64,000 nucleotides of DNA from Bowmanella denitrificans (GCF_039522935.1 NZ_BAAAEI010000023.1:62001-126000), one strand, 5' to 3'; shown: positions 1 to 9,611, numbered from the stretch's first letter. Notes: a model not told the origin generated them from the sequence alone. Numbers and translations are program-made.

Positions 1-1468
1 GTTTCACGTAGGTCTTAAGCTGTTTGCTGATAGCTTGTAGCACTTTGTCACCAACGGCCTGGCCATGTAGTTTGTTGATCTCTCGAAAACCGTCAATATC
101 GACAATCAATACTTGTAAGGTTGGGTAACCTCGCCAGACTTCCTTTGGCTGGCAGGATAACCACTCCCACAGCGTTTTGCGATTGGCCAGCCCGGTCAAA
201 CTATCGGTAAAGGCCGCTTGTTTCAGGCTCAGTTCTGCTCGTTCGCGGCGTAACTCTGCCGCCGTACGCTGGGCAAAAATCATCAGGGTTTGTTCATATT
301 CCGGGATTGCTTCCAGCTCTCGTCTGAACAGTAAAGCGATTAAACCTAAAGGCTGGCCATCTGTATCCAATATTGGCGCGCCGATATAGGATTGGAAATT
401 TTGCTCTACTAACATGGCGTCATGGGGAAACTGTTTTTGTACATCCCGGTAGTGCGCGCAAATACGTTTGTCCTTAATGGATTGGCAGGGGGTGTTTTTA
501 AGCGGGTAAATATACCCTTCCAATTTTTCCCCGTCTTTGTACATTGACAACGCCTGTACTACCCCATCATCGGTACTGTCGGTTTTATACAGACCGACAA
601 AGCATAAATCAGCCTGGTAGAGCTTTTGCAATTGCATGACCTGGCTGTCATAGAAGCTGCAGCCTTGTTGTGCTTCCATGCTCTTTACCAAACCACGCAA
701 GGCGCCGGCGACACGTTTGCTGGTTGTCAGCGCTTGTTGTAGTTGATTGCGTTGTCGGTGCAGCTGTGATGCCACATTGATGCACACCAGCAACATAAAA
801 TAATTAAAGGTAAAACCAACCAATTGTACTGAGTTGATGCGCCCGGTCTGAATGGCCGCTGCCACCATCCATGTGGCAAACAGCAGAAGCACAAATATCA
901 GAATAGACACAGCCATTACGCTCTTGCCCTGCTTCTTTAACTCCCAGCAGCGCCATAGTAACCAGATAATCATCACCAGACCCGTCAGGTGTAAGAGGAT
1001 CCCGGACCAGTGCAAGGGGCCGACAAAGTTTTGCAACGGCTGCCCTGCTGCACTTTGCCAGGTGATTACTGCGTTAATCTGACTGAATTTGAGTCCATAT
1101 GGCTGCATAAAGTTAAGTATGGCCAAGATCAGTGACCAGATAAGCAGCAGTTTGAGCCAAACATTAATACCATGTTGTTTTGTCCAGACCGCAAAACAAT
1201 AGAATGCGGTGGGCATTACCGCTATATAACAGGCGGTTTGCAGTTTTAACCAATAGACTGCGGATTCAACAGGTTGTGCCTCGTGGTAATGAATGGTTGA
1301 CCATTGATAGAGAGAGACAACCAGACACAGAAAGAAGAAAGACAGATAAGCCTGGTTTTGTCTTTGATACAGGCCGGATGCCAGCACCATAATAGCAACC
1401 ATCAGATTCATGGCGATAGATGCAGTAAAAAAGGCAGGGGCTGACAACAGGTTTAAATGCATATTCAT
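1..1468 (-). CDS. Membrane-bound diguanylate cyclase, 5' part (cut by left edge)
   Basis: This open frame of 489 codons starts at an ATG preceded by AAAGAGAA and runs off the left edge. The first ~200 residues are hydrophobic, with several predicted membrane helices (e.g. FFTASIAMNLMVAIMVLASG). A GAF-like segment follows around residues 300-410, including the stretch IGAPILDTDGQPLGLI. From about residue 426 the start of a GGDEF domain is visible: DSLTGLANR, then VLIVDIDGFREIN with the metal-binding aspartates. The GGDEF motif itself would lie about 40 residues further on, outside the window, so catalytic competence and any EAL domain cannot be judged. The family makes cyclic di-GMP from two GTP, here probably under control of a membrane or ligand signal. 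The gene is divergent from the SMC operon. Identity as a GGDEF protein is firm; the sensory input is unknown. Confidence 0.85.
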   Translation of the reverse strand, partial: MNMHLNLLSAPAFFTASIAMNLMVAIMVLASGLYQRQNQAYLSFFFLCLVVSLYQWSTIHYHEAQPVESAVYWLKLQTACYIAVMPTAFYCFAVWTKQHGINVWLKLLLIWSLILAILNFMQPYGLKFSQINAVITWQSAAGQPLQNFVGPLHWSGILLHLTGLVMIIWLLWRCWELKKQGKSVMAVSILIFVLLLFATWMVAAAIQTGRINSVQLVGFTFNYFMLLVCINVASQLHRQRNQLQQALTTSKRVAGALRGLVKSMEAQQGCSFYDSQVMQLQKLYQADLCFVGLYKTDSTDDGVVQALSMYKDGEKLEGYIYPLKNTPCQSIKDKRICAHYRDVQKQFPHDAMLVEQNFQSYIGAPILDTDGQPLGLIALLFRRELEAIPEYEQTLMIFAQRTAAELRRERAELSLKQAAFTDSLTGLANRKTLWEWLSCQPKEVWRGYPTLQVLIVDIDGFREINKLHGQAVGDKVLQAISKQLKTYVK

Positions 1469-1669
1469 TTCTCTTTAGCTTTTTCCCTTGCAATACATCA
1501 ATGTGTCAGCCTTGAGTATCAACCATATTGCATATCTATCAAGCTTGCCTTGGATAGTGAATTGAATTGCCGCCTTGGTATAGAATAGTCCTTTGCTTTG
1601 CGGCCCAAAGAGTTCGCACTTTGGCGCTTGTAGTTGGATGGATGTTGCCATCCCCGAATAAGGAACCTT

Positions 1670-4600
1670 ATGCCTGGACTAGTTCGCCTGATTCTGATTG
1701 ATACCCACCTGCCAGGGGTGGTGGAACTTAAACTCGACGGCCACACCAATATTTGTGGCACCAATGCATCGGGAAAAACCACCCTGCAGCGCCTTATCCC
1801 GGTTTTTTACGGCGAATATCCCAGCCGCGTGGTCCCTGCCACCCGTGACAGTTTCGAGCGTTGGTATCTGCCCCGTGAATCCAGTTTTATTATCTATGAG
1901 TATCGCAACGGTGAAGAAGAGCTTTGCCAATTGGTATTGACCTCCACCGGCAACGGTGTGAACTACCGCTTTATCGCCAAAGGCTTTGATCTGGACGACT
2001 ACCTGTACCAGAACAAAAACGGCAAACACACCAGTCTGCCGGCGGTAGAGCAGGCCAGAACCCTGGCCCGCAATGGCTATACCGTCAGTAAGCAGCTCAA
2101 CACTAAGGATTTTCGCGCTGTTCTGCAAAATGACCGGGGAGTGATGAACGCCTCCAGTAATGGTAGGGAACTGTTGGGCTATGCACGCATTTTTGCCCTG
2201 TGTGAAACTCAGCATAGCCTGCGTCATATAGAGAAACTGGCCAAGGCTGTGCATTCCCGTGAAGGCAAGATGGAGACCATCAAGGCCATGATTGCCGCGA
2301 TTCTGGAAGAAGACGGGGTGCAACCACCCAGTTCGGGGTTGAGTCGCAATAAGGTAGAAGACTGGATCCGTGAATGTCATCTGATCAAAGAATTTGATGC
2401 CATCCGTCCTCAGTTCAGCCGCCTGGAGCAGGCTAACCACGAGTTGAGCCAGAGCGAAATTCGCCTGGCACAACTGCGTCAGCAATTTTCCATTGATTTA
2501 AGCCAACTGGCCGCCAGCTTAGTGCAGCATGAAGGTAAGCTGGAAGAGACGGTGCTGAGCTTGCGTAAACAGGAAAGCGACTGGGCCATTCAGCGTGACC
2601 ACCTTAACCAGCAACTGTCTGAGGCTAAAGCTGAAGTACGCACGTATGAAAGTGATCTGGAGCGGGTCGAGAAGGAATACCAGGACTGGCAGGACAAAGA
2701 CATTGAGACCCTGCAGAAAAACCTGAATCAGTTGGGTCAGTGGCAAAGTCAACTGGATGGTGCGCAAAATCGTTACAGCCTGCTGACCGATCAACACCAG
2801 GATGTTGAGTCCAGTTACAACAAGCAACTGGCTGCCATCAGCGAGATACTCAGCCAGGAGCAGGAACTGTACGGCGAGAAGCAGCAGGAGCTAAAGGAAA
2901 AACTGGCCGACGCCCGCACCGATGAGCAGCGCAAACTGGCCGAATTGCGCCAGGATTATCAACAACAATTAAGCGAAGCTCAGCAAGACTACCAGCAGCG
3001 TTTGCAGGAACTAAAGGTTCAGCATGCTGAGCTGTCAGCCGCCTTGCGCAATGCAGGCTTCAATGAGTTTGAGCAAAGTCAGGTTGCGCTGCTGGAAGAA
3101 AGTATTCAGGAGGCAGCCGATCTGGAAGATGCCGGGCGCGACAAGCAGCGCCGCTTGGCTCAGGAACTCAGTAACAGTCAGAAGTCCCGTCACCAGGCAA
3201 GCGTCGAGCTGGAGCAGGCCCGTAAGCAGTTTGCCAAAGCCCAGCAGCAGGTGGATAAAATCGAAGCGCTGCTGTACCCCGGCCAGGGCAGCTTGCTGGA
3301 GTTTGTGCGCCGTGAAATGCCGGACTGGCCCAAATCCTTAGGTAAAGTGATTAATGCTGAACTGCTGACCCGTAAGGACCTGAAGCCCGAGCTGGGTGAA
3401 GTGCATGACAGCCTGTTTGGTCTGAAACTGGATGTTTCACTGCTGGATACGCCTGATTATGCTCACAGTGAACAGCAGTTACAGTCACAGCTGGACAGTG
3501 CACAGCGTCTGCTGGCCGAAGCTGTGGAACAACAGAATCTGGCGGAGCAGAAACTGGCACAAGCCTCAGAGGCCGTGCGTAACCAGGAACTGAAGCAGGC
3601 TCAGGCCGACAGTGAACAGCGCACCCTGGAAGCGAACCGCAAGCGTCTGCAACAAGATAAAGACCAGTTGTTGCAGGAATATCGCGCGGCCCTGGCCGAA
3701 CGCAAACAACAGAATAAAGACCGACTGAAGGACAATGAAAAGCGTCAGCAGCAGGTGCAAGGCCAGCAGCAGCAAGCGCTGGACGAAATCCGCGACCAAC
3801 TGCGTGATGCAGAGACCGAACTGCAATTCCATTGGCAGCAGGTAACCGACGACTTGCGCAGCCAGATTGCGCAGGTGGAACAGCATATCCAGCATAGCCG
3901 CCAGCAGGCCACTAACGACAAGAAACAAGCGCAGTTATGGCTGCAAAACGAGTTAGCCAAACGTGGTGTCGATGTCGACGAAATTGCCGAGCTGCGCAAG
4001 CAAATCGAGACATTAAAAACAGATATTCTTAAAACAGAAAAGAGCCGCGGGCTGGTTAAAGATTACGAGCACTGGCACGCCACGGTGTATTTGCAACACA
4101 AGGTCACCTGGCAGCAGGGCCTGGCCCGTGCCCGCAAGGTGCAGGCCGAATCGGAAAGGGAGCTTGCCAAGCAGGAAGGGGCCTATAAAGAACAGCGCAG
4201 CCAACTGAAGGAACTGCAAACCCAGGTCGAACAATTGCTGAAAACCGCCAGGGAACAGGAACTTGACGTAAAGAATATTTATTCCCAGCTGAATAAGCTG
4301 AGCTTACCTAAAGCTGAGTCGGCGGTGGATAAAGGCAGTATTGTGCAGCGCTTGGGGGAAGGTCAGCAGTTACTGCAAAGTCGCGACAAACTGCTTAGCG
4401 ATATTAAAGCCTATGTTGAGCACTTTGATTCTCTAATTGCCAGCCAGGCAGGTACCGGATTGGCGGAAACCTGGGAGCGCTCCAGGGAAGAATGTGCGGT
4501 AATCAATGTCCAGGGGGTACGCACAGTGGATCACCGCCGCCTGGTCAGCCATTTGGATCAGTTACTCAATGTTTTGATTCCGCAGAAATTACAGGGGCTT

Positions 4601-5344
4601 CGCGACCTGGGGCGTACCTTTGGTGCAGACCTTAGCCAATACTACAAAGTCCTGGAAGATATTGATAAACGCATTGTCACGCAAAGTCGACGGATTAGTC
4701 AGGAGGTTGAAGAAGAGTTATTCCTGGATGGCGTATCTGACTCTGCCGTGCGTATTCGTTCACGTATCAGTGAACTGGAATTCTGGCCAGAGCTCACTCA
4801 GTTTAATCGCTTATATCAGGAATGGTTGGAAGACGGTGCGGCCGATTTGCCACCCGATGACTATGCCATGAGCATGCGTAGGGTAATGGATATTCTTGGT
4901 CGCGCGGCCTTATCTGGCGGCATTGGAAAGTTACTGGATATTGAATTGCAGTTACGTGAAGGTAAGAGCGATCTGGTGATCCGCACTGACCGGCAATTAA
5001 ATGAATCCTCCAGCCACGGTATGGCCTACCTGATTTTGTGTAAGTTCCTGCTGGCCTTTACCCGTTTGTTACGCGGTAAAGCCAATGCCGTTATTCACTG
5101 GCCTATTGATGAGCTCGGTACCTTGCACCAAAGCAATGTGAAAAAAATCTTTGATGCCTGTCAGAACAATAATATTTCCGTGGTGGGTGCCTTCCCCAAC
5201 CCTGAGTCAGAGGTATTGACGCTGTTTGACAATCGCTACCTTATTGATAAAGCCAGCCGCAAACTGCAAGTGGTGCAGCCCAAAGTCAGTGCGATTAGTG
5301 AGCGTTTACGTCAACGTGCCCAGCAACAGGAGAAAAGCGCATGA
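1670..5344 (+). CDS. MukB/JetC-like SMC ATPase of a Wadjet/Mks-type condensin
   Basis: This is a 1224-residue SMC-like ATPase. The N-terminal Walker A is GTNASGKTT (residues 30-38). A very long Gln/Glu-rich coiled coil follows (about 250-1000, with a hinge-like break near 570-620). The C-terminal head has an atypical signature SSSHG near 1112 and a Walker B VIHWPIDE near 1145. Length and layout match MukB/MksB/JetC proteins rather than canonical SMC. The start used is the ATG preceded by AAGGAACC; an upstream in-frame ATG 12 codons earlier lacks a ribosome site. The stop overlaps the next gene as ATGA. With the three following genes it should form a condensin-like complex that extrudes or recognises DNA. 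In Wadjet systems this leads to cleavage of small circular plasmids. The complex assignment rests on gene context and motifs. Confidence 0.85.
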   Translation: MPGLVRLILIDTHLPGVVELKLDGHTNICGTNASGKTTLQRLIPVFYGEYPSRVVPATRDSFERWYLPRESSFIIYEYRNGEEELCQLVLTSTGNGVNYRFIAKGFDLDDYLYQNKNGKHTSLPAVEQARTLARNGYTVSKQLNTKDFRAVLQNDRGVMNASSNGRELLGYARIFALCETQHSLRHIEKLAKAVHSREGKMETIKAMIAAILEEDGVQPPSSGLSRNKVEDWIRECHLIKEFDAIRPQFSRLEQANHELSQSEIRLAQLRQQFSIDLSQLAASLVQHEGKLEETVLSLRKQESDWAIQRDHLNQQLSEAKAEVRTYESDLERVEKEYQDWQDKDIETLQKNLNQLGQWQSQLDGAQNRYSLLTDQHQDVESSYNKQLAAISEILSQEQELYGEKQQELKEKLADARTDEQRKLAELRQDYQQQLSEAQQDYQQRLQELKVQHAELSAALRNAGFNEFEQSQVALLEESIQEAADLEDAGRDKQRRLAQELSNSQKSRHQASVELEQARKQFAKAQQQVDKIEALLYPGQGSLLEFVRREMPDWPKSLGKVINAELLTRKDLKPELGEVHDSLFGLKLDVSLLDTPDYAHSEQQLQSQLDSAQRLLAEAVEQQNLAEQKLAQASEAVRNQELKQAQADSEQRTLEANRKRLQQDKDQLLQEYRAALAERKQQNKDRLKDNEKRQQQVQGQQQQALDEIRDQLRDAETELQFHWQQVTDDLRSQIAQVEQHIQHSRQQATNDKKQAQLWLQNELAKRGVDVDEIAELRKQIETLKTDILKTEKSRGLVKDYEHWHATVYLQHKVTWQQGLARARKVQAESERELAKQEGAYKEQRSQLKELQTQVEQLLKTAREQELDVKNIYSQLNKLSLPKAESAVDKGSIVQRLGEGQQLLQSRDKLLSDIKAYVEHFDSLIASQAGTGLAETWERSREECAVINVQGVRTVDHRRLVSHLDQLLNVLIPQKLQGLRDLGRTFGADLSQYYKVLEDIDKRIVTQSRRISQEVEEELFLDGVSDSAVRIRSRISELEFWPELTQFNRLYQEWLEDGAADLPPDDYAMSMRRVMDILGRAALSGGIGKLLDIELQLREGKSDLVIRTDRQLNESSSHGMAYLILCKFLLAFTRLLRGKANAVIHWPIDELGTLHQSNVKKIFDACQNNNISVVGAFPNPESEVLTLFDNRYLIDKASRKLQVVQPKVSAISERLRQRAQQQEKSA

Positions 5345-5976
5345 TCAGTGAACAAGGTCGTATTCTTGAGCGTCTGCTGTCTGGCGATTTTATTTGTGAA
5401 ATCAGTGACGAAGACGGCTGGCGCTATTTAAAACAAAGTGCCAACTTTGAGGCGGTGGACCAATACCTGGCCACCCTAAACCGCAGTTTGTCGAGCGCAG
5501 CCGACGGTCAGGTATTTTTTGCCGCCTATCGCACCCTGGGAGACAGTGAGCGTAAGGTATTGTCATCGCAGTTTCAGGAAATTGCTGCGGGCTTGTTGCC
5601 CCTGGTGGAATGGTTACTGCTGGTGCAACAAAGCAGTGGCTCGGATGTGCCGGTAACCCAGGGCAGCACCATTCGTTCAAATGAATTGCAAAGCACCATC
5701 GAGGACACCCCGGCTTATAAAGAGCAGTTAGCCAAGATTGCCCGTTATCGTTTGTTTAACTCCAACAGTGTTGAGGTGGTCGGGCAGTTAAATCTGGTAT
5801 TTAAACGCTTAACCGAGCTGGGCTACCTGATGAAACCCAACCCGGATAAACTGATTTATATTGCCACCGGCAAAATAGATTACCTGTATGAAGTGCTGCG
5901 CTTTATTGATGAGACCGAAGCGCTGTCGCTGGCGGAGCAGGCCGAGTCTGCCATTCAGCAAGGGAGCCTGCTGTGA
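5341..5976 (+). CDS. MksE/JetB-like condensin subunit
   Basis: This 211-residue soluble protein has its ATG overlapping the stop of the SMC gene by four bases, and its own stop overlaps the next start (GTGA), so translation is coupled on both sides. Size, position and the winged-helix-like C-terminal part (ARYRLFNSNSVEVVGQLN, then TELGYLMKPNPDKLIYIATG) fit the MukE/MksE/JetB family. Members of that family bridge the kleisin and regulate loading of the SMC on DNA. The N-terminal half (ILERLLSGDFICEISDEDGW) resembles the first wing of MksE proteins. Recognition is mostly from context and fold-like pattern, because these subunits diverge strongly in sequence. It has no other obvious identity. 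Confidence 0.75.
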   Translation: MISEQGRILERLLSGDFICEISDEDGWRYLKQSANFEAVDQYLATLNRSLSSAADGQVFFAAYRTLGDSERKVLSSQFQEIAAGLLPLVEWLLLVQQSSGSDVPVTQGSTIRSNELQSTIEDTPAYKEQLAKIARYRLFNSNSVEVVGQLNLVFKRLTELGYLMKPNPDKLIYIATGKIDYLYEVLRFIDETEALSLAEQAESAIQQGSLL

Positions 5977-7193
5977 ATCAGAATTTGCATCAGGCCGGGG
6001 TTAAACTGCTTAATGCCCTGTCGCGCAATGCCGATTTGATTATGCAGGTGTACTTAAGCGGTACCCTGCATGAAAGTGAGGCAAGCCCCGGTGTTATCGA
6101 TAACCTTAAGAAACTCGGTGTGTTATGGCGGCCTGAACCAGGTGCGCCGCTGCGTCTGAAAAAGGCTATCCGTAATTTACTGGAAGGCAGTTTACATGAT
6201 GAGCGCAACCGGCAGATCGACACCAATATCGGCTCGGCACTGGCCAGCCTCAAAACCCTGGCCCAGCATTATAAAGAAGCGCTACACAATCATCGTTATG
6301 CCGAAGCCCAGGCGCATTTGAATGATCTGGCTGAACATGTTTATGCCCTGACTGAGTCATTGGCAAACAGCGTGCGTACTTTGTTTAGCCGTATTAATAA
6401 TGAATTCGGTTATGTGGCCTCTATTGATGCCAAAATTCGTGAAAACGAGCTGGCGCAAAGTCAGGTTTCAGAGCTGCTTAGCCAACTGGAAATGTTCCGC
6501 TTTGATGAGCTGTCCGAAGTGGCTGGCGGCCTGCGTGAGCTTCGCCATCTGCTGGTGGTCGCCCTGCAGCAAAGCTTCTCGCGTTGCACTCAGGAACTGA
6601 GTATGGCGCAGTCGCGTCTGTTGGAACTGCTTGGGCGCTTCCGCGAGTTTCGCGGCCGCACCCGCCTGCTTAAGGGCTTTTTGCTACATATGGAGCAGCA
6701 GCCTGACTTTGTACCGGCTAATTATGCCAATCACAGCCAGGTACCGGCGCTGTTTAATCTGGCCAAGCCATTACTGCAACCTGCGGCGGTGGATGTAAAC
6801 CGGGTTGACCATGAGCAGGATCTGCTGCTGCTGGTCGGGCGCATTAAGGCCCTGCATCGCACCGAAAAACCCCATGATGAGGAGCGTAGTGCTCAGGCTA
6901 TAGATGTGGAAAGTCAGGGCCAGGTGGAGCTGGACGATAAGGCCATTCATCAGGCGGTGGAAGCCTATTTCTGCGAAGTGATAGATACGGGCAAGCGTTT
7001 AACAGCCTTACAATATCTGACCAGCCAGGCACTGGAATTTGATCCAGAAGTATGGATTTATCAGGTAATTGGCGGCTACCAGGGGCTGGCCGAAGAAGAT
7101 CGCCAATATTTCGCCCTGGAACCGGAAATCGAGGACCATCCAATATTTACCGGCAATAAAATTGTGCGTGATGTGGAACTGGGGCTGCGCTAG
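5973..7193 (+). CDS. MksF/JetA-like kleisin subunit
   Basis: This 406-residue protein starts with GTG inside a GTGA overlap with the preceding gene. The N-terminal ~80 residues look like a winged-helix dimerisation domain (VIDNLKKLGVLWRPEPGAPL). A long helical middle follows (KTLAQHYKEALHNHRYAEAQ, then LLSQLEMFRFDELSEVAGGL), and a C-terminal segment that would contact the SMC head. This is the MukF/MksF/JetA kleisin plan, and the size fits. The kleisin should link the two SMC heads and hold the MksE-like subunit. In described Wadjet operons the kleisin gene comes first; here it is third, after the SMC and MksE-like genes. Family calls for such kleisins are hard from sequence alone, so position in the operon carries much of the weight. 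Confidence 0.72.
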   Translation: MNQNLHQAGVKLLNALSRNADLIMQVYLSGTLHESEASPGVIDNLKKLGVLWRPEPGAPLRLKKAIRNLLEGSLHDERNRQIDTNIGSALASLKTLAQHYKEALHNHRYAEAQAHLNDLAEHVYALTESLANSVRTLFSRINNEFGYVASIDAKIRENELAQSQVSELLSQLEMFRFDELSEVAGGLRELRHLLVVALQQSFSRCTQELSMAQSRLLELLGRFREFRGRTRLLKGFLLHMEQQPDFVPANYANHSQVPALFNLAKPLLQPAAVDVNRVDHEQDLLLLVGRIKALHRTEKPHDEERSAQAIDVESQGQVELDDKAIHQAVEAYFCEVIDTGKRLTALQYLTSQALEFDPEVWIYQVIGGYQGLAEEDRQYFALEPEIEDHPIFTGNKIVRDVELGLR

Positions 7194-7210
7194 CTTAAGT
7201 TGGCATAGTT

Positions 7211-8065
7211 ATGGAACTTAATCGCCGCGACATTAATACCCTCAGCCGTTTTTTGCAGGATCAGGAATGCCTGCAAAAACGCTTTGGCTCAGCGCTGACA
7301 CAATGGCTGGTGGACAATTACGGCGATCTGTTCAGACAGCAAGGCCAGATATGCAGCTTCAGCTCTGAGCAAAAACGCCGACTACGGGAGGAGCTGCAAA
7401 AGGATTACCCGCGTTTTGACTGGTTGCAGGGACTGGAAACAGGTCTTGAACGGCTGGCCGTCACCGCCAGGCTGAACCAGGAAAAACTGGCCGATATTCG
7501 TCCCGATGATGATTTTGTGCTGGTTCGTCAGCGTGATGGTCTTATGCATACCTGCGGCCTCAATCTTCAGCTTCCCCCCCAATGTTCGCTGCGTCTACCT
7601 GTTGAGCTGCTATTGCAAACTCCACCCAAGCAGATACTGGTGGTGGAAAATCTGGATGTATTTGATCACTGTCAGCAGGCTTGCGTAGCGGACGATATTG
7701 CCGGGTCTTTGTTGGTTTACCGTGGCCATAACCGTCTGAACAGCGGCTTGAAGAAGTTGCTAACCCACTTACCACCACACACGCAGGTGATTATGTTTAG
7801 TGACCTTGATCCCAAGGGGCTGGAAATTGCCATCAGCCTGCCTATGGTGACGCATATGTTGTTGCCTGCCAATCGCTGTGAACAACTGATCATGCGCAGC
7901 AGCCCAGGGGTTTTTAAAAAGCAGGCTAAGGCTTGTGCCTTTTTACGCAGACAGTTAACCAACGGCTGGCAGCCCTGGACCGACTGGGTGCTGAGCGGGC
8001 GCCTGGCGATAATGCAGCAGCATTTTCTGCAGATGGGCACCGAGCTTATCAGCGTCCCCCGTTAG
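7211..8065 (+). CDS. JetD/MksG-like Toprim nuclease subunit (short form)
   Basis: This 284-residue protein lies 17 bases after the kleisin-like gene. A Toprim core is visible: the glutamate motif ILVVENLDVF (E146), then YRGHN at 170-174, then VIMFSDLDPKG with D198 and D200. This is the Glu...DxD pattern of Topo VI/Spo11-type Toprim domains used by JetD and MksG nucleases to cut plasmid DNA. The N-terminal ~130 residues are helical and charged, probably a DNA-binding arm domain. At 284 residues it is clearly shorter than the JetD proteins I know (roughly 350-400), so part of the N-terminal arm seems missing or reduced. All three acidic residues are present, so nuclease activity is plausible. 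The operon ends here and is followed by repeat cluster 1. Confidence 0.75.
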   Translation: MELNRRDINTLSRFLQDQECLQKRFGSALTQWLVDNYGDLFRQQGQICSFSSEQKRRLREELQKDYPRFDWLQGLETGLERLAVTARLNQEKLADIRPDDDFVLVRQRDGLMHTCGLNLQLPPQCSLRLPVELLLQTPPKQILVVENLDVFDHCQQACVADDIAGSLLVYRGHNRLNSGLKKLLTHLPPHTQVIMFSDLDPKGLEIAISLPMVTHMLLPANRCEQLIMRSSPGVFKKQAKACAFLRRQLTNGWQPWTDWVLSGRLAIMQQHFLQMGTELISVPR

Positions 8066-8079
8066 GGTAGTTACTTATT

Positions 8080-8475
8080 CACCGCCGAGCCGCAGAGGAC
8101 GCCGAGTTTTCCAGAATATGCATCAAAAATATTTTGTCTTTCTCCGTGCCCTCTGTGTCTCTGTGTTGAAATTTGTTTGACTGAATATTGATAACCACAG
8201 AGGCACAGAGAACACAGAGTTGTTAAAGGGATGGTGACTCTGCGTGTTCTTCTCAGCGCACTCCGCGCCTCAGCGAGAGGTTGTTATTATTAGCTGAAGG
8301 CAGTTGGTGTCCTTTCGTGTGGTTCGTGGTCATTCTGAATTTGCAACCACGAAAGTCACGAAACTGCTTCTCGCCGAGACGCTGAGTTCGCAAAGAGAAG
8401 GTGACCAATAAACTTTGTGCTATCTCTACACGTTCTTTTCCGCGTCTCTGCGGTGAATGTATTTTCGTGGTGTTC
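8080..8475. repeat. Intergenic inverted-repeat cluster 1
   Basis: No gene was found in this ~400-base stretch. It is made of short diverged modules in alternating orientation. One module, ACCACAGAGGCACAGAGAAC and onward, lies at 8194-8219. Its inverted partner lies at 8142-8167, so the two can fold into a long hairpin. A second module type (CGCCGAG...CGCAGAG...CGCTGAG) appears at 8080-8111 and in degraded form near 8372-8402 and 8438-8460. ACCACGAAAGTCACGAAA at 8346-8363 pairs with CGTGTGGTTCGTGGT nearby. The same modules recur near 14500 and 55700. Confidence 0.8.
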
Positions 8476-8639
8476 AGGCGTCACTAGGTTGAAATGTACC
8501 AGCGTCATGTTTTGCAATACCATGTTCCAGTAAAGAAGGATTTCGCACCATAAGGTTGTTTGATATCAATAAGCCGTCAGGATGATGTTGTTATCCTGGG
8601 CTTTATCGGGTGAACCAGAAAAATCAAGGAGTGAATGAA

Positions 8640-9611
8640 ATGGCAACGAAAGCGCGTATATTTGGGCTGATGGCGGTAGTCGCCGCGGTAGCAGGCGGGA
8701 TATGGTGGTGGAGTCAGCCGCAGTTGCCACAGGGTATTATCTCGACCAATGGCAGGTTGGAAGCCACGCAAATTGAGGTGGCCACCAAAGTGGCGGGCCG
8801 GGTGGAAGAAGTGCTGGTGCAGGAAGGCCAGATGGTGCATCGCGGTGACGTGCTGGCCCGCCTGGACAACCAGCAGCTATTGGCCAAACAGGCGGAATTA
8901 CAATCCAAGGTCGAGCAGGCAATGCTGGCGGTAGAGGAAGCCAAAGCCGGGGCCGAACAACGCCAAAGTCAACTGACCCTGGCGCAATCAGAGCTCAAAC
9001 GCATTCAGGCGTTGGTAGCTAAAAAACTGCTGTCGCAGGATAAGCTTGATCAAGCCAAAGCCCAGTTTGATTCTGCCTCTGCTGCATTGAAACTGGCCAA
9101 TGCCAGTACTGAACGTCTGCTGGCCAGTGTCAATGAAGCCAAAGCCGCGCAGCAGGAATTGCAAAGCCTGCTGGATGACACACAAATCCGTGCGCCGGGC
9201 AATGGTCGGGTGCAATACAAACTGGCGCAGGCCGGTGAAGTGCTGGCGGCTGGTGGCAGGGTGGTGACCCTGCTGGATTTATCCGATGTGTATATGACGG
9301 TGTTTTTGCCAGCCGATGTGGTAGGTAAGCTGGGGATGAACGAAGAGGCGCGTCTGATTTTGGATCCTATTCCTAACTACGTGGTGCCGGCCAAAGTCAG
9401 CTTTATTGCCGCCGATGCACAATTCACCCCCAAATCAGTCGAGACCCGGGATGCCCGTGACAGCCTGATGTTCCGGGTTAAGCTGGCCATTGATCCAGCC
9501 CTGCTGGACAAATATCAGGAAAAAGTGAAGACCGGGGTAAGGGGCATGGCTTATGTGCGTGACAGCGCAGATACGCCGTGGCCGGCCAGCCTGACCATCA
9601 GCTTGCCATGA
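8640..9611 (+). CDS. yhiI: HlyD-type periplasmic adaptor of the RbbA exporter
   Basis: This is a 323-residue membrane-fusion protein. An N-terminal anchor (about residues 6-24) is followed by the first half of a lipoyl/barrel-sandwich domain (GRLEATQIEVATKVAGRVEE). A coiled-coil hairpin (about 75-180) and the second half with LAQAGEVLAAGGRVVTLLDL complete it. The C-terminal part closely resembles E. coli YhiI as I remember it (DSVxFRVK-like, then VKTGVRGMAYVR). The ATG used has AAGGA ten bases upstream; an in-frame GTG ten codons earlier has no site. The stop overlaps the rbbA start by ATGA. The operon order yhiI-rbbA-yhhJ is the same as in E. coli. It probably bridges an inner-membrane ABC exporter to the cell envelope; the substrate is unknown. 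Confidence 0.9.
   Translation: MATKARIFGLMAVVAAVAGGIWWWSQPQLPQGIISTNGRLEATQIEVATKVAGRVEEVLVQEGQMVHRGDVLARLDNQQLLAKQAELQSKVEQAMLAVEEAKAGAEQRQSQLTLAQSELKRIQALVAKKLLSQDKLDQAKAQFDSASAALKLANASTERLLASVNEAKAAQQELQSLLDDTQIRAPGNGRVQYKLAQAGEVLAAGGRVVTLLDLSDVYMTVFLPADVVGKLGMNEEARLILDPIPNYVVPAKVSFIAADAQFTPKSVETRDARDSLMFRVKLAIDPALLDKYQEKVKTGVRGMAYVRDSADTPWPASLTISLP

Noticed and set aside
1679..2485. 268-residue open frame antisense to the SMC gene
   Set aside because: It lies wholly inside a gene with clear Walker A and coiled coil in the other strand; its translation lacks any domain and has no ribosome site.
8080..8475. Possible CRISPR array or tRNA-like structure in the ACCACAGAG repeats
   Set aside because: Units are irregular in spacing and alternate in orientation, with no equal spacers and no cas genes; no tRNA cloverleaf could be fitted.
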